DNA of 64,000 bases from an uncultured Bacteroides sp. (GCF_963666545.1 NZ_OY762899.1:1240001-1304000); one strand, 5' to 3'. Shown: positions 8,234 to 18,333, numbered from the stretch's first letter. The notes: generated by a model not told the origin, from the sequence alone. Made by a program: numbers and translations.

Positions 8234-9712
8234 CTATTTACGTACAACTTCTTCAAAATCAACACCCAATTCAGCATTCGTTCTAAAATCCCATAGAGTA
8301 AGGCTTCTGATCTGATAAAAATAATACCAGTAGTAATACAACTCTGAAATATGCTTCTGCCTTGCCTCGTCTTTTGAAGTTTGGGCATCATTCAAGTCGA
8401 GCGTATTGATTTTGCCTATAAGAAAAGTTTCAATACTTGTTTTATAGCGTTGCTGAGCAATGCGGTCAGCCTCATCGGCAATCGTAAGTTGCGCCGCCTG
8501 ATTATTAAAATGTTCCACCAGCAAAAAGATATCCTGATTAAAACTGATTTGTTCCTGGCGAATCTTCGAAGCAATCACCTCTCGATTACTCTGTGCTACT
8601 TTCACCTTTCCACGTCGTTTCCCCCAATCAAGAATTGGTATCGTAACTCCCACTTGAACGATATTATTGTCAAGAAGATCACGATAGGATGAAGACAGAG
8701 TTTTGTTCAAGCCTGTATAGCCCACACTTGCAAAAAGATTAATGCTACGCAAATTACCCTTGGCTGTTGCCACAGCATAATCAGCTTCAAGCTGTCTGCG
8801 GCGTATATTCTGCGCAAACGAATTCCGTTCAAGTGATTTACTGAGCACCATGTTATATTCTATTTGTACATCGGGAACGGATTCGGGAACAATCGGCTGT
8901 AAAGCTTGCTCTTCAGGCAACCCTAGAAAAGCCCTCAACTGAAACATTTTAGCATTCAGATTACTTTCAGCGTCGGTCACTGAAGCCTTGGCCTTTAGAG
9001 CAGTCAACTTCAATTGCAATAGCTCATTCTCTGAAATCTGTCCCATTTTTCGTTTTGCCCCTGCTACTTCATACAGGCGATCAGCATTCCGAAGGTTCTG
9101 TTGGGCAGTACCCAAGGTTTCTTTAGCCAACAGCAGTTCAAAGAAATAAGTGATTGTTTTCATCGTTACCTCTTCGGTAGCAGTAATGAAAGCGGCCTTA
9201 GCCTCAGCATAACGAACCGGCTCTATACGACGATTCCACTTAAGGCTATTCACTCCAAAAACGGGTTGAGTAAACTCTACTCCTACCGGAACTGACATAA
9301 ATTGCTTTTCCCCTCCAGAGCCCAACTGCTTAATATAATCCAAAGACGAGGTTAAAGATAGCTTCCCTCCCGTTAACCAAATGTTCTGATCAACAGAAAG
9401 TTCGCCGGACAACCCCAATGTATTGTTACGAACATACGTATATGAACCATCCGATTGTTGGTAGGCACTATAAGATTTTTTATAGTTAGGCAATGTACCT
9501 GCTAGATTTACTTCCGGCAAAAGGTCAGCCCTAAATGTTCGATACTCCCAATAAGCAGTCTTGAGTTCATTGAGAGCCACTGCGGCGTCAACAGACTGTG
9601 TTCTTGCCAAAGCGATCGCTTCTGAAAGTGTAATGGTTCGTTCCGTTTGCGCATCCAGCGTCAACGGAAATAAGAGAACCAAAAGTGCAAATGATAAATT
9701 CTTCATTCTCAT
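8234..9712 (-). CDS. TolC-type outer membrane efflux channel
   Basis: 492 residues from the chosen start. The N-terminus MRMKNLSFALLVLLF is a signal peptide with likely cleavage after LDA. The protein then shows the duplicated coiled-coil layout of outer-membrane factors, with heptad-rich helices (for example about 180-260 and 390-450) and a repeated beta segment. The longest ORF starts at 9745, but the sigma-54-like promoter at 9741-9756 overlaps that extension and the signal peptide begins at 9712, so the shorter start is preferred. It supplies the exit duct for the adaptor/ABC permease system encoded upstream. Confidence 0.9.
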   Translation of the reverse strand: MRMKNLSFALLVLLFPLTLDAQTERTITLSEAIALARTQSVDAAVALNELKTAYWEYRTFRADLLPEVNLAGTLPNYKKSYSAYQQSDGSYTYVRNNTLGLSGELSVDQNIWLTGGKLSLTSSLDYIKQLGSGGEKQFMSVPVGVEFTQPVFGVNSLKWNRRIEPVRYAEAKAAFITATEEVTMKTITYFFELLLAKETLGTAQQNLRNADRLYEVAGAKRKMGQISENELLQLKLTALKAKASVTDAESNLNAKMFQLRAFLGLPEEQALQPIVPESVPDVQIEYNMVLSKSLERNSFAQNIRRRQLEADYAVATAKGNLRSINLFASVGYTGLNKTLSSSYRDLLDNNIVQVGVTIPILDWGKRRGKVKVAQSNREVIASKIRQEQISFNQDIFLLVEHFNNQAAQLTIADEADRIAQQRYKTSIETFLIGKINTLDLNDAQTSKDEARQKHISELYYYWYYFYQIRSLTLWDFRTNAELGVDFEEVVRK

Positions 9713-9740
9713 AAAAACATCGTTTCTTGAGAAAAGAAGA

Positions 9741-9756
9741 GTCAAAGGTTATGCCA
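9741..9756 (-). promoter_or_regulatory. Sigma-54-like promoter of the channel-regulator-kinase operon
   Basis: On the leftward strand the sequence TGGCATA-N4-TTGA fits the -24 element TGGCA and the -12 element TTG with correct spacing; the usual final C of TTGC is A. The same deviation occurs in the matching site at 22287-22302. Transcription would start near 9729, giving a short leader before the ATG at 9712. Confidence 0.5.
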
Positions 9757-9801
9757 GAAAGGTAACAATCTTACTTACAGCAGTTTACAGTTCCATCCTA
9801 C

Positions 9802-9836
9802 TGTTCGAAAATGAACACTCTGTCCGCAGATGAACG
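9802..9836. promoter_or_regulatory. Tandem dyads, candidate NtrC-type activator sites
   Basis: TGTTC-N6-GAACA (9802-9817) and TGTCC-N6-GAACG (9821-9836) are two inverted repeats spaced 19 bases apart, 46 bases upstream of the sigma-54-like promoter. They also lie right after the stop of the upstream kinase gene, but there is no T-run, so a terminator role is less likely. Confidence 0.4.
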
Positions 9837-9842
9837 GGCTAA

Positions 9843-12449
9843 CTAATCTTGATTATCAGGAATACGGATCGTAAAGCGACTCCCTTTTCTTTTTTCGGAA
9901 TTAACAGAAATAGAGCCATGCATACGTTCCACTATGGTCCGACAAATGCTGAGTCCTAAGCCTGCTCCTTGCGAAAAGTTATCCGCTTTATAGAAACGAT
10001 CAAAAATACGCTCCTGGTCTTCTTCCGCAATGCCCGTCCCTGTATCTTCCACAAACAGAGTGGTATAATTCGGTTCTTCTATCAAATAACCAAAAGCAAT
10101 TGATCCTTGCTGAGTAAATTTAGCAGCATTGTTAATAAGATTGTTCATCAACTGTTTTATCCTGACAGGATCAGTCAGAATACATTTTTGTTGATCTTCA
10201 GGCAGGACTTTTATTAAAGAAACTCCAGCCGCCATATTCAGCCGTTGAGACTGATATATCTCGTCCATAATCACAGACAAGTTAGAGTTGGACAATTGAA
10301 AATCTATCGTACCAGACTCTATACGTGACATGTCTAAGATATCATTAATGAGGCTAAGAAGTAATTCACAATTTGTGTTTATGGTCGTAACAAATTGCAG
10401 TATTTCTTCATCACTGAAAGAATGAATATCTTTCAATAAATCAGAGAAACCGACAATGGAATTGAGTGGAGTGCGAATTTCATGGCTGATATTTGCTAGA
10501 AACGCCGTTTTCAAGTTATCAGCCTGCAATGCTTTATCTCTGGCTGCAATGAGTTCCGCCTCGGTGTTTTTGTACCGCTGAATACTCTGGCAAACACCTA
10601 GTATAGAATAAGGTATATCAGTAGTAAGCCCCGTAAAAACAGACATACGATATTCCCACCACTCAAAATCACCTTTCGCATTGCAGATTTTACACGCTTG
10701 CCTAAGACTTTTTTTCTCTCCACTCAGAACTGCTTCAAATCCCAATATCACTTCATCCAAATAATCTGAATGGATTAAATTTTTTATCTGGCTGCGCGTG
10801 ATATACTTTTCGTTTTCATCAAAACCAAATCGTATTAAAAACCCTGTAGGAAAGAGAAACCTTTTTTTAGCTACATCATATTGCCAAGGGTAGATTGAGT
10901 TATCCTCCACTGCCATATGAAAAAATCTCTTCTGCAGTTCTTCGTCTGAGATATTCCGAAATGAAAGTGCAAATCCGCTCAGTTGCGATTTCAGATAAAT
11001 AGGAACGAATTCGCCGGATACGGGGAAATAATTATCTGTGCCCGCCTCCTTCATAAAGGAGTTTTCGGGAATAGCCAGACTTTCTCCTGTTTCATGTACC
11101 TTTTCCAATATCGAATAAAGAATATCCTGGCCTTTATTGTAAATTTGAAGATAAGTTCCTGCCGGAAGTCCCTCAAAAGACTCTCTGCCATCCATAGTCT
11201 TGATATTCAGCATCCTTGAAGCAGATTTATTAACGAAATGAATCTTAAAATCCCTACCATAAGCAATCACACCATCATGTATTGAATGAAAAATATTATC
11301 AAATTCATTTCGCTGATCAACCATCCTATTTTGAAGTAACAGCTTTGTTTGCACCTGTATTCGTTTGCGAAATTCACGACGATTGGCCCGAAAAAGTGCG
11401 ATAACCACAAGGATGAGAAGAAAGAGCAAAGAGCTATATAAAAGAATGAACAACAGTTTATATTTCTCCCAAGATGGTTCATTCATAATAACACTATCTT
11501 TGGGAACAACTTGTTTGGGTACATTGAAAAAGTCCAACTGTTTATAATCAAAAGTAAGTTGCACATCACTCTGCTTATGTCCCAAAGAAGAAGCTTTCGT
11601 TCCCCGAAGTACATTAGCCCCACGTACTCCCGCTTCTCGGGCATCAGCATAAGAAGAAGGAGCCAATGAGCAGAAGCCTCCTCGTGTCAGTGATTCATTA
11701 CTGACAGTAAAGCAAGGAGATTTCGATACTTTGGCGATAGAAGGCATAAATAATCCCCAATAAGGCATGATTAGAATACTTTGAGAAGCAGCTTTAGATA
11801 TCTGAATTTCATATAAAATATCAGTCATCTGATCAGTATGAATATTAAACTGGCGCATCTGGTAGTCAGGATTGTTTTTGGCAAACAGCCCCCATTGTGA
11901 CTCAAACTCAACCAAAGAAACACGTCCTAAGAAGGTACCATCACTCACAACGACAATCTTCTTTCGAGTCGGAAACATCTTTTGAGCAGTCTCAAGTAAA
12001 CGAAAAAAAGGTTTTGGATTTTGAAATCCTGTAGTATTAGTATAACTATTTAAGATATGTTGATTAGGATATTCTACTCCAAAATAGACTACCGGAATTT
12101 GTTTAGGCAATGAATCTCCACAAACAAGTAAGCTATACAAGGCTTCATCATTAGAGGTAACGATCAAGTCGGTTCCTCTCTTCTCAGCACGACGACAAAT
12201 ACGACGCGTTATTTCCTCTTCTGCCACATCATCCCAATAACGCGCATTCAGGTATTCTGTCGTGATCTCAACTTTTACTCCTCCTTCTTCGAAACCCTTA
12301 CTTAGTCCTTTATAACGTTCTTTTGCCCAACTATCTGATTCTGTATAAGATTGTATAAACAGTATTTTATAACTCCGTTCCTTAGCAGCAATACTAAAAG
12401 AGATAGTAACTATGATCAAGATCAGAGTTAACCGATATAACATGTTCAT
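9843..12449 (-). CDS. Sensor histidine kinase with periplasmic ABC-substrate-binding-like domain and PAS domains
   Basis: 868 residues. A signal anchor (1-22) precedes a periplasmic region (about 28-320) with the two-lobe pattern of the ABC-transporter substrate-binding-like family: KILFIQSYTESD near the start, later PVVYFGVEYPN and KIVVVSDGTFLGR. A membrane segment (330-352) is followed by two PAS-like domains (about 375-495 and 510-630), the HisKA box NISHEIRTPLN with H656, and an HATPase domain ending with GAGLGLS. No receiver is attached. It sits between the permease block and the channel gene and has a -7 box of its own upstream. It may sense an exported or imported small ligand, but no partner regulator is fixed by sequence. 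Confidence 0.88.
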   Translation of the reverse strand: MNMLYRLTLILIIVTISFSIAAKERSYKILFIQSYTESDSWAKERYKGLSKGFEEGGVKVEITTEYLNARYWDDVAEEEITRRICRRAEKRGTDLIVTSNDEALYSLLVCGDSLPKQIPVVYFGVEYPNQHILNSYTNTTGFQNPKPFFRLLETAQKMFPTRKKIVVVSDGTFLGRVSLVEFESQWGLFAKNNPDYQMRQFNIHTDQMTDILYEIQISKAASQSILIMPYWGLFMPSIAKVSKSPCFTVSNESLTRGGFCSLAPSSYADAREAGVRGANVLRGTKASSLGHKQSDVQLTFDYKQLDFFNVPKQVVPKDSVIMNEPSWEKYKLLFILLYSSLLFLLILVVIALFRANRREFRKRIQVQTKLLLQNRMVDQRNEFDNIFHSIHDGVIAYGRDFKIHFVNKSASRMLNIKTMDGRESFEGLPAGTYLQIYNKGQDILYSILEKVHETGESLAIPENSFMKEAGTDNYFPVSGEFVPIYLKSQLSGFALSFRNISDEELQKRFFHMAVEDNSIYPWQYDVAKKRFLFPTGFLIRFGFDENEKYITRSQIKNLIHSDYLDEVILGFEAVLSGEKKSLRQACKICNAKGDFEWWEYRMSVFTGLTTDIPYSILGVCQSIQRYKNTEAELIAARDKALQADNLKTAFLANISHEIRTPLNSIVGFSDLLKDIHSFSDEEILQFVTTINTNCELLLSLINDILDMSRIESGTIDFQLSNSNLSVIMDEIYQSQRLNMAAGVSLIKVLPEDQQKCILTDPVRIKQLMNNLINNAAKFTQQGSIAFGYLIEEPNYTTLFVEDTGTGIAEEDQERIFDRFYKADNFSQGAGLGLSICRTIVERMHGSISVNSEKRKGSRFTIRIPDNQD

Positions 12450-12486
12450 TCAGTGGTGTGTGGCTTTAATATGGTGATTATTGCCG

Positions 12487-12494
12487 CAAAGATA
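12487..12494 (-). promoter_or_regulatory. -7 box upstream of the ligand-sensing kinase
   Basis: TATCTTTG on the leftward strand matches TAnnTTTG, 38 bases before the ATG at 12449. No convincing -33 TTTG is seen at the right distance. Confidence 0.4.
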
Positions 12495-12561
12495 ACTTAT
12501 AATTTATTTTAGATACATTATATAATGGTATAAATTCATCTCATTTTAATTAAAAAAGGCT

Positions 12562-13806
12562 TTATTCTTCACGTAAAGCCTCTGCGGGACTTATATGCAT
12601 CGCTTGATAAGCCGGATAACAACAACCCGCAAGCACCATTAACAACATCAGTAAATAGGTAGCTAATATAGTAATCAAAAAACGACCTACTGAAAAATCA
12701 ATCAACGTATTTATAGTAAGATCCGCATAAGCTATGTTTCCCGCAATCAAAAGTCCCGGTATGGAAGCGACTAACAGTAATATGAATCCTTCATTAAGTA
12801 GAAGCCACATAATATCAACTCGAGAAGCCCCTACAGCGATACGCAGTCCAATTTCTCCACGGCGTTGACGCGTACGGAACCAGAATGTGCCCATGACACC
12901 TAAGAATACGGTAAAGACAAAAAAAACAGCTACACTAAATGCCAGCCTTATATAAACGGTTGTACCTTGTTCTATATCATACACCTGCTTCATTTCGTCG
13001 TAAGAATGCACTTCGCTCAGATAGAAGGGACCCATATTTAGGCGAGATTTCATTTCTTTCATAAAACGGTCAGGAAACCCGAATGCAAGATCAGGACGTA
13101 CACGAACAGCAAAATACGGAACAGCATACTCAAGTATATGCCCATCAAAAGGCACATATATGAAGTCTTCGTAACGAGCATAATCATCAAGTTTCGTTAA
13201 AGGCAAAATCCCATTCAATCGATAGGTTGTTTCTGTATCACCATATTTACGAGCATAGTAATCGTAAAAACGAGCGCCTAAAGGAACCTTGCCATGAAAA
13301 AGAGAATCAGCTAAAGAGGCCGTAACAAAAGCCGCACATGGATGTTGTTGCTCATCCCACCCTATACGATTACCTTCAAGAAGTTTCACCCGAAACACAT
13401 CCAAATAAGAAGAAGAAATATAGCGTATTTTAGCACCATAAACTTTTGCTGTATCTTCCTCAACAGAATATCCCTGAAACATAGAGTTATCGCTATAAGG
13501 TTTAGAGCCGGCATAATAGCAAACAGATTCCACTCCAGGATATTCACCCATTCGGCGATAAATTTCCAATAAATATTCTTTCGAGTGGCTCCTCACTGAA
13601 GGATCTTTTTCTAAGGTCGGATTTCTCTCAATTCTCACATCGAACACGTTCTCTGTATCATACCCTTTAGGGTATAAACCTGCACGAACGTAATTCCAAG
13701 CAACATCCAAAGTAAACCACAATAAAACAAATACTACCATCAGTTCCGTAAATAGCCATGCATTAGCACGCCTCTGATTCCATAGTTGTTTCAATATCAT
13801 TTTCAT
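12562..13806 (-). CDS. ABC transporter permease, FtsX/MacB type (pair 1, B form)
   Basis: 414 residues: one N-terminal membrane segment (about 18-38), a large periplasmic MacB_PCD-like region (about 40-275), then three membrane segments (about 283-303, 330-355 and 380-402). Typical MacB-family motifs are FWFRTRQRRGEIGLRIAVGAS and the C-terminal PAYQAMHISPAEALREE. It opens with the WNQRRANAWLFTEL signature shared by the three B-form permeases. The gap after the A-form gene is 3 bases, so the two are coupled. It is the last permease gene of the operon. Confidence 0.92.
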   Translation of the reverse strand: MKMILKQLWNQRRANAWLFTELMVVFVLLWFTLDVAWNYVRAGLYPKGYDTENVFDVRIERNPTLEKDPSVRSHSKEYLLEIYRRMGEYPGVESVCYYAGSKPYSDNSMFQGYSVEEDTAKVYGAKIRYISSSYLDVFRVKLLEGNRIGWDEQQHPCAAFVTASLADSLFHGKVPLGARFYDYYARKYGDTETTYRLNGILPLTKLDDYARYEDFIYVPFDGHILEYAVPYFAVRVRPDLAFGFPDRFMKEMKSRLNMGPFYLSEVHSYDEMKQVYDIEQGTTVYIRLAFSVAVFFVFTVFLGVMGTFWFRTRQRRGEIGLRIAVGASRVDIMWLLLNEGFILLLVASIPGLLIAGNIAYADLTINTLIDFSVGRFLITILATYLLMLLMVLAGCCYPAYQAMHISPAEALREE

Positions 13807-13809
13807 AAG

Positions 13810-15069
13810 TTATTCTCCTTTAATTGCTTCGGTTATCCCTTTACGAGAAGCCAACCAAGCAGGTACAAATACAGAAAGCATATTAAACAGAAGGCACATT
13901 AGTAACACCACAATAAAAATGGATGGACGAAAAAGTATTCTGCCGGTAAGGCCAAGTGATCCATGTGCTATACCCGCTCCACCCAAAAGCCATAATTGAC
14001 TAAAAAAAAGAGCCACATACGAGAACAATAAACCAAACAGACTTCCAATAAGAGTTAATACGAGGTTTTCTACCAAAAGTTGATTTAATATCACCCATTT
14101 TGAAGCCCCATAAGCCTTTCGTACACCAATCTCTGCTGTCCGATGTCTTATCTGACTTTGCATCAACCCTGAAATATTGATGGCTGGTATTATCAATAGT
14201 ATGGCAATAAGCAAAGCAAATACGAGTGGGGCACTTATCGCTTTATCTTGAAAAAACGTCTCTTGCGTATGCTCCCGATAACCATCTAAATTGAACGTGA
14301 AGTCGGGCTGATTCGCATTCAGCAGATTAACTCGCTTATCAACAGCCTTAGCGACCTCGGTTTCCGATGTTTTTTTATCTCTAACAAGAATAGCCAAATA
14401 GTTTCCCCGTAAACCATTAGAACCATCATCATAAACTTTGTTCAACGAAACCGACAATGGCAACCATATTTCGGAATAAGCTTTTGTAAACAATGAGCTC
14501 ACGTTTGCAACCACCCCCACCACACGATAAGATAGAAAGTTCACCTGGACATCACGTCCCACAGCATCCTTCGTATGAAATAATTCGCGAGCGGTCTGTT
14601 CACTAATAACCGCCACTTTTCTTTGTGCGTCAAACTCCTCTTTATCAAAAGCTCTTCCTGAGATGAAGTTATATTGCATAACCTTAAACCAAGTAGCATC
14701 TGCAAACCGAACAGTACGCCTCTTGTCTGCCCCATCTGATAGTGCAGAGCATGGATATTTAACCAGAGAGGTGTAGTAAGTTACCAAATCTACACCAGGC
14801 AATGAATCAAACAGAACATGTGCCGTTTGTTCGGACATCCCTCCGGAAGCATTGGAATGATCCATTGTTCTGTAAGAATATCCTTGCCCGGAATAAATCA
14901 TTCTACTGCGAAACATTTCAGGAACCATATCCGTTGTGCGAAGATCATAAACCATGTAAACCACCATCACAAATGTAATGGTCACAGCAGTGCAGCCAAT
15001 GCTAATGATGCTAAAAAAACGATTCTGCTTTAGCAACATCAAAGCTTGTTTAAATGTCTGTTTATTCAT
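13810..15069 (-). CDS. ABC transporter permease, FtsX/MacB type (pair 1, A form)
   Basis: 419 residues from the ATG at 15069. The longer ORF begins with GTG at 15087 and overlaps the upstream gene; the ATG seven codons in gives MNKQTFKQALMLLKQNRFFS, which aligns with the starts of the other A-form permeases. Architecture is membrane segment (about 18-40), periplasmic MacB_PCD region, three C-terminal membrane segments, with the conserved HRTAEIGVRKAYGASKW between the second and third segments. It follows pair 2 by 7 bases in the same operon. Confidence 0.9.
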   Translation of the reverse strand: MNKQTFKQALMLLKQNRFFSIISIGCTAVTITFVMVVYMVYDLRTTDMVPEMFRSRMIYSGQGYSYRTMDHSNASGGMSEQTAHVLFDSLPGVDLVTYYTSLVKYPCSALSDGADKRRTVRFADATWFKVMQYNFISGRAFDKEEFDAQRKVAVISEQTARELFHTKDAVGRDVQVNFLSYRVVGVVANVSSLFTKAYSEIWLPLSVSLNKVYDDGSNGLRGNYLAILVRDKKTSETEVAKAVDKRVNLLNANQPDFTFNLDGYREHTQETFFQDKAISAPLVFALLIAILLIIPAINISGLMQSQIRHRTAEIGVRKAYGASKWVILNQLLVENLVLTLIGSLFGLLFSYVALFFSQLWLLGGAGIAHGSLGLTGRILFRPSIFIVVLLMCLLFNMLSVFVPAWLASRKGITEAIKGE

Positions 15070-15076
15070 TATTCTG

Positions 15077-16342
15077 CTATTCTTCACGTAAAGCCTCTGC
15101 AGGTTGAATTTTCATTGCCTGCCGGGCAGGAAACCAGATGCCAATCACTATCATTAGAGCCATAAGCAGAAAAGTGATGAATGACGTAACCACAAAACGT
15201 ACAGGAGCCAAAGTAGTGCCATTCATCGAATTGGTATACTCTGCATAAGCCAAATTAAAATCAATAATTAAAGCTATTATTGTAGCCAAAACTAAGAGCA
15301 ATAATCCTTCCCCCATCAGCCGAATAAAAGCTTGCTTGTGAGTGCTACCGCAACTGATGTGCAGTGCTATTTCCGAACGACGTTGCTGTGTGCGAAACCA
15401 AAATGTGCCAAGCAATCCCAAAAAGATGTTTAGTAGCAAAAAACCAATGCCCCATGCTTGATTACGAAGTTCGTTCATGTCATCCATTTGAAACATGGTA
15501 CGTATATTTTGCATTGATTGTATATCACCTAGAAAAAGATTGCCTACACGAAATTGGCTATTGGATATTGCGCGTAAACGGTCAATAAATCCGGGAGCAG
15601 AATTATCATGCGTACGAAGACAAACTTCACATTGTCTTACCCTAACTTCATTAAAGTCTGCTATTGTATTCTGATCAAAAAGAATGATGATATAACGAGA
15701 TTCGTAAGTTGACCTAAAATCCCCATATCTCACCGGATGGGTTACAGCCACCAACGGCCACGTTTTTATTGTATCATCATTTAAATAAAAAGAACGTCCT
15801 AGTATATCCTTGCCCTTTAATCCATAATCACGAGTAAGTAAGTTTTCCCCAGCTATAAAGTTATTCTCATTTAAGAGAGCAGCTAGTTGATCCGGCGATT
15901 CTCCATTGGCTCCTTCATAACGAAAAACGCGTAAAAAATCGGGCGTAACCTCACGACAAATACCCCATACTCTCATCGTATCCAATCGAGCAGAAAATCC
16001 ACTATTAGAACCGTTGTAAGGATATGAATTTATAGACACACTTACAGCTTCCACGTCCGGAAGATGACGCAAACGTTCTACTATTTGCAACAAATCCTCA
16101 CCTGGCTTGATTGTTCGCGTAGATGGATCAATATAGTCAGGACTCTTTGCTGTGAGCGCATCAATGTTGATAAGATAAGTGTTGGATATATCAAAACCAC
16201 GAGGTTCGAAATAAGTAGATAAAGTAGTATAAGACGTATCAACCACATACCACAACACCACACTAACAAGCAATAATTCAACCCATAACCATACATTGAT
16301 CCGACGCTCATTCCATATCTGTTTTAGTAATTTCTTATTCAT
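15077..16342 (-). CDS. ABC transporter permease, FtsX/MacB type (pair 2, B form)
   Basis: 421 residues with the same plan as the other B forms: start WNERRINVWLWVELLL, periplasmic region to about 280, then FWFRTQQRRSEIALHISCGS and C-terminal PARQAMKIQPAEALREE. It is closest in wording to the pair 3 B protein at 18369-19652 (both have PRGFDIS/PLGFDIS near residue 50 and EDLLQIVERLRHL/TNLLKLVERLRHL near 85), which suggests recent duplication of pairs 2 and 3. The gap after the A form is 12 bases. Confidence 0.92.
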   Translation of the reverse strand: MNKKLLKQIWNERRINVWLWVELLLVSVVLWYVVDTSYTTLSTYFEPRGFDISNTYLINIDALTAKSPDYIDPSTRTIKPGEDLLQIVERLRHLPDVEAVSVSINSYPYNGSNSGFSARLDTMRVWGICREVTPDFLRVFRYEGANGESPDQLAALLNENNFIAGENLLTRDYGLKGKDILGRSFYLNDDTIKTWPLVAVTHPVRYGDFRSTYESRYIIILFDQNTIADFNEVRVRQCEVCLRTHDNSAPGFIDRLRAISNSQFRVGNLFLGDIQSMQNIRTMFQMDDMNELRNQAWGIGFLLLNIFLGLLGTFWFRTQQRRSEIALHISCGSTHKQAFIRLMGEGLLLLVLATIIALIIDFNLAYAEYTNSMNGTTLAPVRFVVTSFITFLLMALMIVIGIWFPARQAMKIQPAEALREE

Positions 16343-16354
16343 TATATTAGAGAT

Positions 16355-17638
16355 TTAATGATTACTCAATGCATTAGTTATAGAAGTTCTTGAAGCTCTC
16401 CATGCCGGAACACCGGCACTAAGTAAATTCATCAGTAAGCAGAAAAGCAAAGCATAAGCAAAAGTAGAGACATGCATCAGCATCAATACATCTACTGTCG
16501 GGGCAGAATTAAGCATCGCCAATGTAGAAGAATCAAAAAGAGATGAACCGAAAAGGAGTGCAAAGACAAAACAGAATGCCAATCCTATAATACCTGCTAT
16601 CATTGTTAAAACTAAATTTTCAAAAAGAATTTGCCACATAATGTCTTTACGTGTTGAGCCAAAAGAACGTCGAACACCAACTTCAGCAATGCGTTGCCTC
16701 AGGCGACTTTGGGTCATAGAGCTCAAGTTTATAGCGGGTATCAGGAGTAGCAAAACAAAGGTTATCAGACGTCTATTATTTATAGCCTTCATATCCGGCT
16801 CTTCATTAGCCCACTTTCGAACAACAGAGACTTCTTGCGTATCGGGTTGATTGCGATAAATCGTTTCAGCATCAGACAAACCATCATTATACTTCACTCT
16901 TAGACGTTCGCATTCCGAACGTATGGCAGGAAAATCGTCTTTACTTCGAGCTAGTATAGCAACTCGCATCATCCCCATAATACCGTTATACCAGGTTTGA
17001 TCCTTTACATCAGTCGAATAATAAGGGATCCATACTTGAGCATAAGCACCGGAAGCCAAAGTAGAAACATCACGAACCACACCGCAAATAGTGTAAGGAG
17101 CATAATTAAGATTGACTTGTTTACCAACAACGGCAATAGTACCATATAATGCCCGGGCAATACTTTCTGTAACAATAGCCACAGGCAATCCTGCTTCGGA
17201 AGCAGCCATATCAAAAGGTTTACCATCAACAAAAGCACAATCGAACACCTTCCAGAATTGTTCATCCGTCTGCTTTACATCCACACCAAAAGCTGTTCCA
17301 TGAGGAATAGCAGCCTGCATGTTGGAATAGATCGTATATATCGTTACCGCTTCAGGAGTCTTCAATGCGCGAAAACATTCACGAGCAGTACGAAGACTCA
17401 AAGGGCCATTACTAGAATTATCTTTTGAGCCACCTTTTTCATAAGTAGTCATCCACTTCACATGAAGCATACGGTTACGATTCGATTCCGGCACATAAGG
17501 CTCCGTCTGCACCTGTTGCATCAACACAAGAACCATAATCAGGCAGATGGCCAATGCCGTACCTAATATGGAGATGACCGATAATAAGGGTTGCGCTTTC
17601 AGCTGATAAAGAGCTTGATTGAAATATTGTTTAATCAT
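16355..17638 (-). CDS. ABC transporter permease, FtsX/MacB type (pair 2, A form)
   Basis: 427 residues. N-terminal membrane segment in SVISILGTALAICLIMVLVL (about 20-39), periplasmic MacB_PCD region with WKVFDCAFVDGKPFD and ARALYGTIAVVGKQV typical of the family, then three membrane segments and RQRIAEVGVRRSFGSTRKD. It ends with PAWRASRTSITNALSNH. The C-terminus and periplasmic region resemble the A form at 19664-20947 more than that at 13810. It directly follows the ATPase gene (29-base gap). Confidence 0.92.
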   Translation of the reverse strand: MIKQYFNQALYQLKAQPLLSVISILGTALAICLIMVLVLMQQVQTEPYVPESNRNRMLHVKWMTTYEKGGSKDNSSNGPLSLRTARECFRALKTPEAVTIYTIYSNMQAAIPHGTAFGVDVKQTDEQFWKVFDCAFVDGKPFDMAASEAGLPVAIVTESIARALYGTIAVVGKQVNLNYAPYTICGVVRDVSTLASGAYAQVWIPYYSTDVKDQTWYNGIMGMMRVAILARSKDDFPAIRSECERLRVKYNDGLSDAETIYRNQPDTQEVSVVRKWANEEPDMKAINNRRLITFVLLLLIPAINLSSMTQSRLRQRIAEVGVRRSFGSTRKDIMWQILFENLVLTMIAGIIGLAFCFVFALLFGSSLFDSSTLAMLNSAPTVDVLMLMHVSTFAYALLFCLLMNLLSAGVPAWRASRTSITNALSNH

Positions 17639-17667
17639 TGTAGACCATCTATTTATTAAAAAATTAT

Positions 17668-18333
17668 TTATTGTACTTGTCGACCATCAAAGAATCTCAC
17701 TGTGCGACTTGTCTGTCTGGCTTGTTCTTCGTTATGTGTCACCATCACAATAGTACGCCCGTCTTCTTTATTTAGTTCATGAAGAAGTTGCATCACTTCA
17801 GCACCCATCTTTGAATCCAAATTACCTGTAGGTTCATCGGCAAGAATTATATCCGGATTACCTATAATGGCACGAGCAACAGCCACACGTTGACATTGTC
17901 CGCCGGAGAGCTGTGTGGGAAAGTGGCGCATACGATGACTAAGTCCTACCTTCTCGAGCACCTCTTGTGCCAAACGCTTACGCTCCGAAGCAGACACACG
18001 ACGATACAAAAGAGGCAGCTCCACATTATCAAGCACATTGAGAGAATTTATCAGGTGAAAAGATTGGAAGACAAAGCCCAATGATTTATTACGAAAAGCA
18101 GCCAATGCCTTGTCTTTCATCCCTTCGGTGCTTGTACCGTTTATCTGAATACTACCGCTTGACGGAGCATCCAACAAACCAATGATATTGAGTAATGTAG
18201 ATTTACCACAACCCGATGGCCCCATGATGGAAAGGAACTCTCCGCGTTCTATTGTTAAATTTACATTTTCCAGAGCTACCGTTTCAATTTCGTTCGTACG
18301 GTAAATTTTTGAAAGAGAATTAATTGTAATCAT
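17668..18333 (-). CDS. ABC transporter ATP-binding protein, MacB/LolD type
   Basis: 221 residues with all nucleotide-binding motifs: Walker A GPSGCGKST (38-46), Q-loop FVFQSF (86-91), signature LSGGQ (141-145, followed by C-Q-R instead of the more common Q-Q-R), Walker B IILADE (161-166) and switch His199. It is the only ATPase in the block of six permeases, so it must serve all three permease pairs or be shared among alternative complexes. The gene sits between pair 3 and pair 2. The MacB/LolD type uses ATP hydrolysis for mechanical transmission in the periplasm rather than classical transport through the membrane. Confidence 0.96.
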   Translation of the reverse strand: MITINSLSKIYRTNEIETVALENVNLTIERGEFLSIMGPSGCGKSTLLNIIGLLDAPSSGSIQINGTSTEGMKDKALAAFRNKSLGFVFQSFHLINSLNVLDNVELPLLYRRVSASERKRLAQEVLEKVGLSHRMRHFPTQLSGGQCQRVAVARAIIGNPDIILADEPTGNLDSKMGAEVMQLLHELNKEDGRTIVMVTHNEEQARQTSRTVRFFDGRQVQ

